Assembly: GCA_964419055.1 (NCBI GenBank)
Contig: CAYQNU010000033.1
Span: 1 to 27,688 of the forward strand
Length of the DNA stretch: 27,688 bases
Origin: CAYQNU01 sp964419055
GTDB lineage: Bacteria > Bacteroidota > Bacteroidia > Flavobacteriales_D > Parvicellaceae
Direction: 5' to 3'
Under the pieces are notes generated by a model. It had not been told where the DNA came from and searched no databases. It saw only the letters and a list, made by a program, of their open reading frames with translations. Position numbers and translations under genes: made by a program. Below, one piece after another: positions 1 through 7,253 of the stretch. Numbering within the stretch: the first letter of the stretch is position 1; each line of letters opens with the position of its first letter.

Positions 1-11
1 GTTGCCAGTTT

Positions 12-46
12 AAGCCCTACAAATTTATTTGTAGGGCTTTTTTTTT
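12..46 (+). terminator. Rho-independent terminator of a gene upstream of the window
   Basis: A perfect 12-bp stem (12-23 pairing with 28-39) closes a TTTA loop, and the T-run continues to position 46. The orientation fits a plus-strand gene that ends before the window begins, so transcription of the 118 gene is probably independent of it. Confidence 0.85.
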
Positions 47-117
47 ATCCTATTTATATATTATGAGAATATTTTATTTACAATTCTAAAGTAAATTACT
101 AACTTTACAATAAAAAA

Positions 118-933
118 GTGAAATTGTATTTTAATTTAATATTGTTGTTATCAATTCAATTAACAGGAATATCACAAACGATACTTATAAATGAGAATTT
201 CAATAATGGAATTCCAAATAATTGGACGATTGTAAATAACGATAGTTTGCTAATAAGTCAAAATCCCTCTGTTAATTTCGTTACGGATGGTTTTGTTTTA
301 AGAGAGAACCCTGATAATTTAAATGTTGGAGATTCATTACTAATGGCTTCTTCCTGGCATGAGGAATTGGGAGAAGCAGATGACTACCTCATATTACCTC
401 AAATTACGTTAGGTTCATTCGGAAATTATTTATATTTTGATGCACGATCAATAGATTTTTCTCATCCAGAAGGTTTAGAAGTCTTAATCTCTTCGGCAGG
501 ATCTGATATTTCAGATTTTATGATAGTTGAACCTGCATTTAGTAATTTGATTATGTCTCCATATTGGACTACATACAAAATATCTTTGGATAGTTTAAAT
601 TTACAAAATCAAACAATAAATATTGCTTTTAGACATTTTGGAAATGATCAATATTTGTTGGCTTTGGATAATATTATTGTTGAATCAGATAACCCTATTG
701 GAATTATTGAAAACCATTTAAATGAATTGAGTTTTTATCCTAATCCTGCCAAAAAAGATATTATTATAAACAATTTGGAAATGCCATTAAAATATTGGAT
801 TTATAATAGTATTGGTAAAGTTGTAAGTGTTGGTGTTGTTATGGACAAAATAGACTTACAAAGTTTGGAGTATGGAATGTACTTTCTTCAAATCGAAGGG
901 TTTAATACAAAGAAATTGATTATTGGAGAATAA
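118..933 (+). CDS. Secreted T9SS type A sorting-domain protein with a choice-of-anchor/cleaved-adhesin-like domain
   Basis: A 271-residue exported protein. Residues 1-19 form a signal peptide (short basic start, then a Leu/Ile-rich core ending at GISQ). Residues about 20-190 resemble the jelly-roll choice-of-anchor J / cleaved-adhesin domain, with an N-terminal NENFNNGIPNNW motif and a terminal LDNIIVE strand. Residues about 200-271 are a T9SS type A C-terminal domain: FYPNPAKKDIIIN, then IYNSIGKVV, then the GMYFLQI and KKLIIG strands. This predicts Sec export followed by outer-membrane translocation and surface anchoring. No catalytic motif is visible and the substrate is unknown. The start codon is GTG; no in-frame ATG lies near enough to keep the signal peptide. 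The stop overlaps the next start by one base (TAATG), so the two genes are probably translationally coupled. Confidence 0.8.
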   Translation: MKLYFNLILLLSIQLTGISQTILINENFNNGIPNNWTIVNNDSLLISQNPSVNFVTDGFVLRENPDNLNVGDSLLMASSWHEELGEADDYLILPQITLGSFGNYLYFDARSIDFSHPEGLEVLISSAGSDISDFMIVEPAFSNLIMSPYWTTYKISLDSLNLQNQTINIAFRHFGNDQYLLALDNIIVESDNPIGIIENHLNELSFYPNPAKKDIIINNLEMPLKYWIYNSIGKVVSVGVVMDKIDLQSLEYGMYFLQIEGFNTKKLIIGE

Positions 934-1220
934 TGAGTCTGATACTTTTATATAGAATTATTGGAGTATTAGAAGGAATTTCTTATATTTTGTTGCTAAT
1001 TTTAGGGATGCCCTTAAAATATATTTATTCTAATGATATTTTTGTTAAATTAATGGGAATGCCGCATGGAATATTGTTCGTCTTGTTTATTATTATAACT
1101 TTTTTTGTTGGTGAAAAATATAAACAAAAAAATGCTTTTTATATTAAAGCTTTTCTAGCTTCATTATTACCTTTTGGTACATTTATTTTTGATTTAAAGA
1201 TTTTATCTACAATCAAATAA
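933..1220 (+). CDS. DUF3817 family small integral membrane protein
   Basis: A 95-residue hydrophobic protein with about three membrane segments (roughly 3-25, 40-60 and 70-92). The pattern LYRIIGVLEGISY, then MPLKY, then GMPHGILFVLF is characteristic of DUF3817 (YdzA-like) proteins, which have no known biochemical function. The ATG uses the last base of the preceding stop codon (TAATG), pointing to translational coupling with the T9SS cargo gene. Nothing in the sequence suggests a functional link between the two. Length is typical for the family. Confidence 0.8.
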   Translation: MSLILLYRIIGVLEGISYILLLILGMPLKYIYSNDIFVKLMGMPHGILFVLFIIITFFVGEKYKQKNAFYIKAFLASLLPFGTFIFDLKILSTIK

Positions 1221-1277
1221 ATATTTTTGGCAATTAATTATTTTACAATTATTTCAAATTTGTTATATTTGAAAATT

Positions 1278-3554
1278 ATGATAATTTTGAATGTATTAAA
1301 GCATTGTTTTTTGCTATTACTTGGGCTTCTATTTGTTACAAATATGTTCACTCAGAGTCAAAAGCAATTGATTCAATATGCTGATGAAAATTTTGAAAAA
1401 GGGGATTATTATGGGGCTTCTTTGTATTATGAAAAGGCCTTGAAAATTGATTCAGTTAATATTCATTTGTTATATAAGTATGCTACTTCGTTAAGGAAGT
1501 ATAACAACTATACTCAAGCAGAATATTATTTTGAAAAGGTTGTTGGAAAAGATGATGCTGGGAAAATATATCCTGAGTGCATTTTTTGGTTAGGAACAAT
1601 GCAAAAATACAATGGTAAGTATAAAGAGGCAATAAAGTCATATAAGAGAGCTCAATCAATTTATGGCAAGGATAAAAAAAACTACTATTATTTGAAATCA
1701 AAGCAAGAAGTTATTTCTTGTAATTTTGCCATTAGAATAAAAGATCAACAAGAAGAGGGAATAAAAATAAGAAATGTTGGTAGTCAAGTAAATACTTCCC
1801 AATCGGAGTTTGGTGCTTTTATACATAATGATAAAATGTACTTTACTTCTTTAAGGACAGATAAACTTTCAGATAATTTAGAAGTATTAGAAGAGAATAA
1901 ATATAAAGTTTCTATTTATGAAGCTAAATATGATTCTATTTGGAAAACAGTTAATAAAATTGATACTTTAATTAATTCAACTTTGAGTCATTCAGCCAAT
2001 GGAACATTTAATAAAGATGGAACAATTTTTATTTTTACAAAATGTGATTCGTTGAACAATTGCAGCCTTTATTCAGCTAATTTAGTAAAGAACAAATGGT
2101 CTGGTGTGAAAATTTTGCCTGAAAAAATTAATGAGAATGGGTCCATAACCTCTCATCCAAGCATTTCATTTATTAATGGTAAAGAGTACTTGTTTTTTTC
2201 TTCAAATAGAAATGGAGGTAAAGGTGATATGGACATTTGGTTTGTTGAAATTCTTGATGGGGGGACATTTTCCAACCCAATAAATGCCGGCAAGAAAATT
2301 AATACTCCTGACCCCGATATTACTCCCTTTTACCATGCTGAAAGTAAAACTTTATATTTTTCAAGTTCTTGGCATAGTGGTTTTGGTGGTTTTGATATTT
2401 TTAAATCTGTTGGTGAACTAGGTAATTTTTCAGAGCCTGAGAATTTAAAAAAACCAATAAATTCTCAATGGAATGATTTTTATTATTCGATTGATACGAA
2501 TAGTAATAACGCTTATATTTCTTCAAATCGTTTAGGAGTTTTTTATGAAAAGGGTCCAACTTGTTGTAATGATATTTGGGAAATTAAATTTAAAAATGCG
2601 GAAATTGAAGTACCAAAAAATGAAATTGTTTCTTTAGATGATTTGAATAAATATTTACCTGTAACACTTTACTTTCATAATGATAGACCAGGTCCAAAAA
2701 GCTTGGATACAGCTGTAACAGATAATTATTTGAAGACCTATAAACATTATAAAGAATTGCAACCTACTTATCGTGATGAATATAGTAAAGGCTTGGAGGA
2801 TCAAGAAAAACAAGACGCTATTTCGGATATTGATGATTATTTTAAATATTATGTAGATAAGGGAGTAAATGATTTAAATTTATTTGCCAAATTGTTATTA
2901 GAGGAATTAGAAAAAGGTCAAAAAATTGAGATTACCATCAAAGGATTTGCTAGTCCTTTAGCAAAAACGGATTATAATGTCAATTTGACTAAAAGAAGAA
3001 TTTCTACTTTAGAAAATTATCTTAGAGAATATGATAAAGGTCAATATAATTCATATATTGATAAAACCTCTCCAAACGGAGGGGAATTAAGTTTTATTAA
3101 AATTCCATTTGGTGAATATACTGCTGCCTCAGGGATAAGTGATGACTATTATGATCAAAAGAATTCTGTGTATAATAGAAAAGCCGCTTTGGAAAGAAAA
3201 ATTGAAATACAATCCGTTACTTACGCAAAAAGAGATAGTGTTTACGCAGTTTTATATGCTGAAAATGGAACTCAAGATTTTGGGAAAGTAAAGAAAGGAG
3301 ACGAACTAATGCACGAGTTCATTATTACAAATACTGGGAATAAGCCCTTGAGAATTGAAAATGTAATTTCAGAATGTGACTGTATTAAAGTTCAATATTT
3401 AAATGATGAAGTACTGCCAGGAAAAACGTTGAGCATTAAGGTAACCTATAATACTTCTAATCATATTGGTAAACAAGTAAGATCAATTACTGTAATTGGT
3501 GATTCATTTCCAAAGACAAAAAGATTATTAATAACGACTGAAATTTTTGAATAG
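1278..3554 (+). CDS. Envelope protein: TPR, PD40 beta-propeller, OmpA-like and DUF1573 domains
   Basis: A 758-residue exported protein. The open frame extends upstream to a TTG at 1227, but the ATG at 1278 starts directly before a good signal peptide (residues 1-25, ending NMFTQ) and is preferred. Residues about 30-135 contain TPR-like helices (a GDYYGASLYYEKALKID repeat). Residues about 175-440 contain PD40/WD40-like blades (YFTSLRTD, LFFSSNRNGGKGDMDIW, YFSSSWHSGFGGFDIF, AYISSNR). Residues about 463-645 are a divergent OmpA-like domain (ITIKGFASP, then TKRRISTLENYL, then RKIEI). Residues about 666-750 are a DUF1573 beta-sandwich (DFGKVKKGDELMHEF, then CDCIKV). The TPR-PD40-OmpA order recalls PorE-type proteins associated with T9SS and the cell wall, but DUF1573 is an extra module and the usual Asp of the GHTD motif is replaced. 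The role is inferred only as envelope scaffolding. It converges on pyrG with a 3-bp gap. Confidence 0.75.
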   Translation: MIILNVLKHCFLLLLGLLFVTNMFTQSQKQLIQYADENFEKGDYYGASLYYEKALKIDSVNIHLLYKYATSLRKYNNYTQAEYYFEKVVGKDDAGKIYPECIFWLGTMQKYNGKYKEAIKSYKRAQSIYGKDKKNYYYLKSKQEVISCNFAIRIKDQQEEGIKIRNVGSQVNTSQSEFGAFIHNDKMYFTSLRTDKLSDNLEVLEENKYKVSIYEAKYDSIWKTVNKIDTLINSTLSHSANGTFNKDGTIFIFTKCDSLNNCSLYSANLVKNKWSGVKILPEKINENGSITSHPSISFINGKEYLFFSSNRNGGKGDMDIWFVEILDGGTFSNPINAGKKINTPDPDITPFYHAESKTLYFSSSWHSGFGGFDIFKSVGELGNFSEPENLKKPINSQWNDFYYSIDTNSNNAYISSNRLGVFYEKGPTCCNDIWEIKFKNAEIEVPKNEIVSLDDLNKYLPVTLYFHNDRPGPKSLDTAVTDNYLKTYKHYKELQPTYRDEYSKGLEDQEKQDAISDIDDYFKYYVDKGVNDLNLFAKLLLEELEKGQKIEITIKGFASPLAKTDYNVNLTKRRISTLENYLREYDKGQYNSYIDKTSPNGGELSFIKIPFGEYTAASGISDDYYDQKNSVYNRKAALERKIEIQSVTYAKRDSVYAVLYAENGTQDFGKVKKGDELMHEFIITNTGNKPLRIENVISECDCIKVQYLNDEVLPGKTLSIKVTYNTSNHIGKQVRSITVIGDSFPKTKRLLITTEIFE

Positions 3555-3557
3555 AAA

Positions 3558-5174
3558 TTAAATTTTCTCTTTAAAATCTATACTTGCTTTAATGAAACTA
3601 ACGAACAATGGATGTGGATTTTCAACTGTACTTTTATATTCAGGATGGAATTGAACACCAACAAAATAATTATGATTTGGGATTTCAACTATTTCAACTA
3701 AGTTAGAATTAGGATTAACACCAGTCATAATCATACCATTTAATTCAAAAACTTCTTTGTATTTATCATTGAATTCATATCGATGTCTATGTCTTTCGGA
3801 AATGCTTAATTTACCGTAGGCATTCGCTGAGTGAGAATCTGGTTTTAAAGTACAAGGATATGCACCTAATCTCATTGTGCCTCCCATATTTACGATGTCT
3901 TTTTGAGCTTGCATCATATCAATTACAGGATTAGATGTCCTAGCATCAATTTCTGTAGTATGAGCATCTTTTAAGTTCAGAACATTTCTTGCAAATTCGA
4001 TGACTGCACATTGCATTCCAAGACAAATTCCAAAAAATGGAATGTTATTAATTCGAGCAAAATTAACAGCAGCTATTTTACCTTCAATACCGCGTGTTCC
4101 AAATCCAGGCGCTACAATTATTCCTGATAAATCAGTTAATCGTTGACTTACGTTTTCATTGGTTAAAGATTCCGAATGAATCCATTTTAAGTCCACATCG
4201 CATTGAATGGAAGCACCAGCATGAACAAATCCTTCTACAATTGATTTATAAGCATCTTTTAATTCAACATATTTTCCAACTAAACCTATTTTAACTTTCT
4301 TTTTTGGATTTTTTAATTTTTGAAGAAAGTCCTTCCACATAACCAGGTCAGCTTTACCGCTTCGAGGTAATCCCAAAATGTCCAAAACAACTTCATCTAA
4401 TTTTTCAGCTTCCATTAATAGTGGAACATCATAGATTGTTTCGGCATCAATAGATTCTATTACAGCATCTTTTCTAACATTGCAAAAGCTAGCAATTTTT
4501 TCCTTTATATCAGAATTTAACCTTTGCTCTGTCCTACAAACAATTATTTCTGGTTGTATTCCGTATTCTCTGAATTTTTGAACTGAATGTTGAGTTGGCT
4601 TGGTTTTTAATTCACCAGAGGTTGCCATATATGGAATTAACGTTAAATGTATGAACATAACATCTTTTGGAAGTTCCCACTTAAGTTGACGAGCAGCCTC
4701 TATAAATGGTAGTGATTCAATATCTCCTACCGTACCACCTATTTCAGTAATCACAATTTCAAATTCACCAGATTTTCCTAATATTTGAACGTGATCTTTA
4801 ATTTCATTTGTTATATGCGGAATAACTTGTACCGTTTTACCTAAGTATTCACCTTTACGCTCTTTAGAAATAACTGATTGGTAAATTCTACCAGTAGTTA
4901 CATTATTTGCTTGTGAAGTTGGAACATTTAAAAAACGTTCATAATGTCCAAGATCCAAATCCGTTTCTGCACCATCTTCAGTAACAAAACATTCACCGTG
5001 TTCATAAGGGTTTAATGTGCCGGGGTCGACATTTAAATAAGGATCTAATTTTTGAATTGTGACAGTGAATCCTCTGCCTTGTAAGAGTTTAGCTAATGAA
5101 GCCGAAACGATTCCTTTTCCTAATGAAGAAGCAACACCTCCTGTAACAAAGATGTATTTTGTTGAATGTGACAT
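3558..5174 (-). CDS. pyrG: CTP synthase (glutamine-hydrolysing)
   Basis: Catalyses ATP-dependent amination of UTP to CTP using ammonia from glutamine; cytosolic and essential for nucleotide supply. The 538 residues match the normal length. The N-terminal synthetase domain shows the P-loop-like GGVASSLGKG at 12-21, EHGECFVTEDGAETDLDLGH at about 58-77, and EIGGTVGDIES at 144-154. The C-terminal class I glutamine amidotransferase domain shows the nucleophile Cys384 in GICLGMQ and the His510-Glu512 pair in VQFHPEYKS. The ATG start gives the canonical KYIFVTGGVASSLGKG beginning. A consensus -7 box lies 32 bp upstream. The gene is separated from the upstream minus-strand SPFH gene by a terminator, so it is probably monocistronic. 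Confidence 0.98.
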   Translation of the reverse strand: MSHSTKYIFVTGGVASSLGKGIVSASLAKLLQGRGFTVTIQKLDPYLNVDPGTLNPYEHGECFVTEDGAETDLDLGHYERFLNVPTSQANNVTTGRIYQSVISKERKGEYLGKTVQVIPHITNEIKDHVQILGKSGEFEIVITEIGGTVGDIESLPFIEAARQLKWELPKDVMFIHLTLIPYMATSGELKTKPTQHSVQKFREYGIQPEIIVCRTEQRLNSDIKEKIASFCNVRKDAVIESIDAETIYDVPLLMEAEKLDEVVLDILGLPRSGKADLVMWKDFLQKLKNPKKKVKIGLVGKYVELKDAYKSIVEGFVHAGASIQCDVDLKWIHSESLTNENVSQRLTDLSGIIVAPGFGTRGIEGKIAAVNFARINNIPFFGICLGMQCAVIEFARNVLNLKDAHTTEIDARTSNPVIDMMQAQKDIVNMGGTMRLGAYPCTLKPDSHSANAYGKLSISERHRHRYEFNDKYKEVFELNGMIMTGVNPNSNLVEIVEIPNHNYFVGVQFHPEYKSTVENPHPLFVSFIKASIDFKEKI

Positions 5175-5206
5175 TACCGTATAATTGATTTAATGAATAC
5201 GGGATG

Positions 5207-5214
5207 CAAAGGTA
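5207..5214 (-). promoter_or_regulatory. Candidate Bacteroidota -7 box for pyrG
   Basis: The minus strand reads TACCTTTG, an exact match to TAnnTTTG, 32 bp before the pyrG ATG and just downstream of the SPFH-gene terminator. No convincing -33 TTTG is visible at the expected 19-21 bp spacing, so the call rests on the -7 box and its position alone. Confidence 0.45.
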
Positions 5215-5251
5215 AGTAGAAAATTTTTGGTTTTAAAATAATTTTTTTTCC

Positions 5252-5283
5252 AAAAAAAAGGAAGCAACTTATATTGCTTCCTT
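5252..5283 (-). terminator. Rho-independent terminator of the SPFH lipoprotein gene
   Basis: A perfect 10-bp stem (5258-5267 with 5274-5283) has a 6-nt loop. In the minus-strand transcript it is followed by a run of eight U residues. It lies directly after the minus-strand gene ending at 5309. Confidence 0.85.
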
Positions 5284-5308
5284 CTAGTTGATTAGCGAGA
5301 AAACTATT

Positions 5309-6178
5309 TTACTTGGTAGTTGGTAAACCTAATAAAGGTGTTTTTCCATCGGTAATAATGACCTTACTGTTTTCTGATGTAGAAATTTCAATAAATGCTT
5401 CGATTTGCTTTAGTTGAATGAGAGCTGGAGTGAGGTTATTATTCAATACTTTATTTGCTTCGGCTTGTGCTTCTGCTTGAATTTTTATTGCTGTAGCTTC
5501 ACCCTCTGCTTGAATTTCTGCGACTTCTCTTTGACCTTTAGCTTCAATAATTTTAGCTTGACGATCTCCTTCTGCTTGAATTATTTTTCTTTCTGCTTCA
5601 AGTGTTTCTTGCTGTTTCGTAAATTCCATTCTTTGAGCCTCTTGCTCTGCTTTGAGTTTTGTCTCGATGGCATTTGCAAGCCCATCTGGCAATGAAATGG
5701 ATTTCATCAAAACTGCTTCTACTTCAAAACCTTTTGGGTTAAGTATATCATTCATTTTTAAAGCAATTCCTTTTTCAATTTTATCACGTTCACCACTATG
5801 CATATCTTTTGCATAAAATTTTGATGTTACATCTGCTGCAGCTGACCTGAAAACGGCTGTTATAATTTTGTCATAATCTAATCCTATATCTGTTAATATA
5901 GATTTAGCCATTTCTGGTTTAATGCGGTATAAAATTGAAATCTCTGATTTAATGGTTAGACCTTCTTTTGATGGTAAATTGATTAATACTTCACGATTAA
6001 CAGTTCGAGTTGGTAACTTTATTACTTTTGAAACTAATGGATTGTAGGCTATCATTCCACTTGACTTTGGGTCACTTAAATTACCGAGTCTAGTTTTTAC
6101 ACCAACCTCACCTGGTCTAATTATAGAACATGAGGTGATTGTGATGGTCGCTGCAAGAATTGTAATTGTTTGTTTCAT
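5309..6178 (-). CDS. SPFH/band-7 (prohibitin-like) lipoprotein
   Basis: A 289-residue protein. A short hydrophobic leader ends in the lipobox ITSC (Cys17), so lipid anchoring in the envelope is likely. Residues about 20-165 are the SPFH/prohibitin fold (VGVKTRLG, INLPSKEGLTIKSEISILYRI, then the AVFRSAAADVTSKFYAKDM region, then FEVEAVLMKSISLP). Residues about 170-245 form a long charged Ala/Glu-rich coiled coil with repeated AEG and QAE units, typical of oligomer-forming SPFH proteins. The C-terminus has the PALIQLKQIEAF segment seen in prohibitin relatives. Homologues form large membrane-associated rings; the substrate here is unknown. It is transcribed alone, away from the sigma-factor gene, and ends at a strong terminator. 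Confidence 0.88.
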   Translation of the reverse strand: MKQTITILAATITITSCSIIRPGEVGVKTRLGNLSDPKSSGMIAYNPLVSKVIKLPTRTVNREVLINLPSKEGLTIKSEISILYRIKPEMAKSILTDIGLDYDKIITAVFRSAAADVTSKFYAKDMHSGERDKIEKGIALKMNDILNPKGFEVEAVLMKSISLPDGLANAIETKLKAEQEAQRMEFTKQQETLEAERKIIQAEGDRQAKIIEAKGQREVAEIQAEGEATAIKIQAEAQAEANKVLNNNLTPALIQLKQIEAFIEISTSENSKVIITDGKTPLLGLPTTK

Positions 6179-6352
6179 AATATTATTTTTTTAGCGTTAT
6201 TAACAAAAAAATAACAAATCGTATGCCTTTATGTTTACTTTTTAAGATTCAAATTATAAAATTTGTTAAATGTAATTTTTGATTTTACACTGAAAATGAA
6301 TTACTTGTATTTCAGTTGTTAATTATTTTAAATTTTTATTGTACCTTTTTTG

Positions 6353-6360
6353 TATCCTTG
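6353..6360 (+). promoter_or_regulatory. Weak candidate -7 box upstream of the sigma-factor gene
   Basis: TATCCTTG matches TAnnTTTG with one mismatch, 39 bp before the TTG start at 6400. A perfect 7-bp inverted repeat (ACTGAAA at 6289-6295, TTTCAGT at 6310-6316) lies about 37 bp upstream and could be an operator. No good -33 element is visible. Confidence 0.25.
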
Positions 6361-6399
6361 CATTCTAAACCTAAACATTGAATTTAATATTGGTAAATT

Positions 6400-6954
6400 T
6401 TGAGCAATTTTAAAAAGAAATATAACGTTGACGAACAAATAGTGATTGAAGCTAGTAAGCAAAATCCTGATCGTTTTGCTCCATTGTATAATTTTTATTA
6501 CAAACCTATTTTCTGTTATGTTTTTCAAAAAATAAGAGAGGAGGAAACAACTGCTGATATAACTTCAAAAGTTTTTTTAAAAGCATTATTAAACATTAAA
6601 TCATATAAACATCTTGGATTTCCATTTTCTTCTTGGTTGTATAAAATTGCTTCTAATGAAGTAAATATGTATTTTCGTAAACAAAATAAAATAAACGAAG
6701 TAGAAATAAATGAAAAGGATGTTTTTCATTTAATGGATGAAATAAATGAAGAGCAGAACGAACAAAAGATTGAAAAATTATTAGAAAAATTAAATGAACT
6801 ACCAACGGATCAAATGGATTTGATTGATATGCGTTTTTTTGAAAAAATGTCGTTCAAAGAAATTGGAGATTTAATTGGAATAACAGAAGGAAATGCAAAA
6901 ATTAAAGTTTATCGTGTGTTGGATAAATTGAAAAAAATGTTGACTACAAAATGA
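6400..6954 (+). CDS. RNA polymerase sigma-70 family factor (ECF type)
   Basis: A 184-residue two-domain sigma factor. Residues about 25-95 are region 2 (FAPLYNFYYKPIFCYV, the ADITSKVFLKAL helix, then PFSSWLYKIASNEVNMYFRK), which binds core polymerase and the -10/-7 element. Residues about 125-180 are region 4 with a helix-turn-helix (LPTDQMDLIDMRFFEKMSF, then KEIGDLIGITEGNAKIKVYR). The length and absence of regions 1 and 3 fit the ECF class. The start is TTG: an in-frame stop lies just upstream and no early in-frame ATG exists. The stop overlaps the next start as ATGA, so the partner gene is translationally coupled, as sigma/anti-sigma pairs often are. The target regulon cannot be read from the sequence. 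Confidence 0.9.
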   Translation: MSNFKKKYNVDEQIVIEASKQNPDRFAPLYNFYYKPIFCYVFQKIREEETTADITSKVFLKALLNIKSYKHLGFPFSSWLYKIASNEVNMYFRKQNKINEVEINEKDVFHLMDEINEEQNEQKIEKLLEKLNELPTDQMDLIDMRFFEKMSFKEIGDLIGITEGNAKIKVYRVLDKLKKMLTTK

Positions 6955-7214
6955 GAAAGTATAAATTAAATAGAACTCATGAGCGCACAGTTCCCTCTGA
7001 TGCGATGGTCAATAAATATAAAAATTTTGACAAAATGCGAGCGCAATACGAAGATATTGTACGCAGACCGAAAACACCTTTGTATAAAAACAAAAAATTA
7101 TTTTTATTCATTATTATTGTTGGAATTTTAGCTTGGCTCGTAGCTGAGGCTATTGAAATAGAGGAAAATAGCGATCATATCCAAAATACTATTAACCGTT
7201 GGTTAGGTAAGTAG
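6951..7214 (+). CDS. Small single-span membrane protein coupled to the sigma factor; possible anti-sigma factor
   Basis: An 87-residue protein with a basic, hydrophilic N-terminal part (residues 1-47, predicted cytoplasmic), one membrane helix (about 48-66, LFLFIIIVGILAWLVAEA) and a short acidic-then-amphipathic tail. Its ATG overlaps the sigma-factor stop by four bases (ATGA), so expression is coupled. Size, topology and coupling suggest it tethers or modulates the sigma factor. It lacks the HxxxCxxC zinc-binding anti-sigma motif and I do not recognise a named family, so the anti-sigma role is inference from context only. Confidence 0.7.
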   Translation: MRKYKLNRTHERTVPSDAMVNKYKNFDKMRAQYEDIVRRPKTPLYKNKKLFLFIIIVGILAWLVAEAIEIEENSDHIQNTINRWLGK

Positions 7215-7253
7215 CCTAAGGCGAATTTAAAGTACTACTTAACTTTTTATTTT

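Noticed and set aside
1227..1277. TTG start at 1227 for the TPR/OmpA-like protein
   Set aside because: The extra 17 residues would precede the signal peptide; the ATG at 1278 gives a normal export signal.
5414..5695. A 93-codon plus-strand frame opposite the SPFH gene
   Set aside because: Its Phe/Cys/Leu-rich translation arises from the reverse complement of the Glu/Ala-rich coiled coil and is not a real membrane protein.
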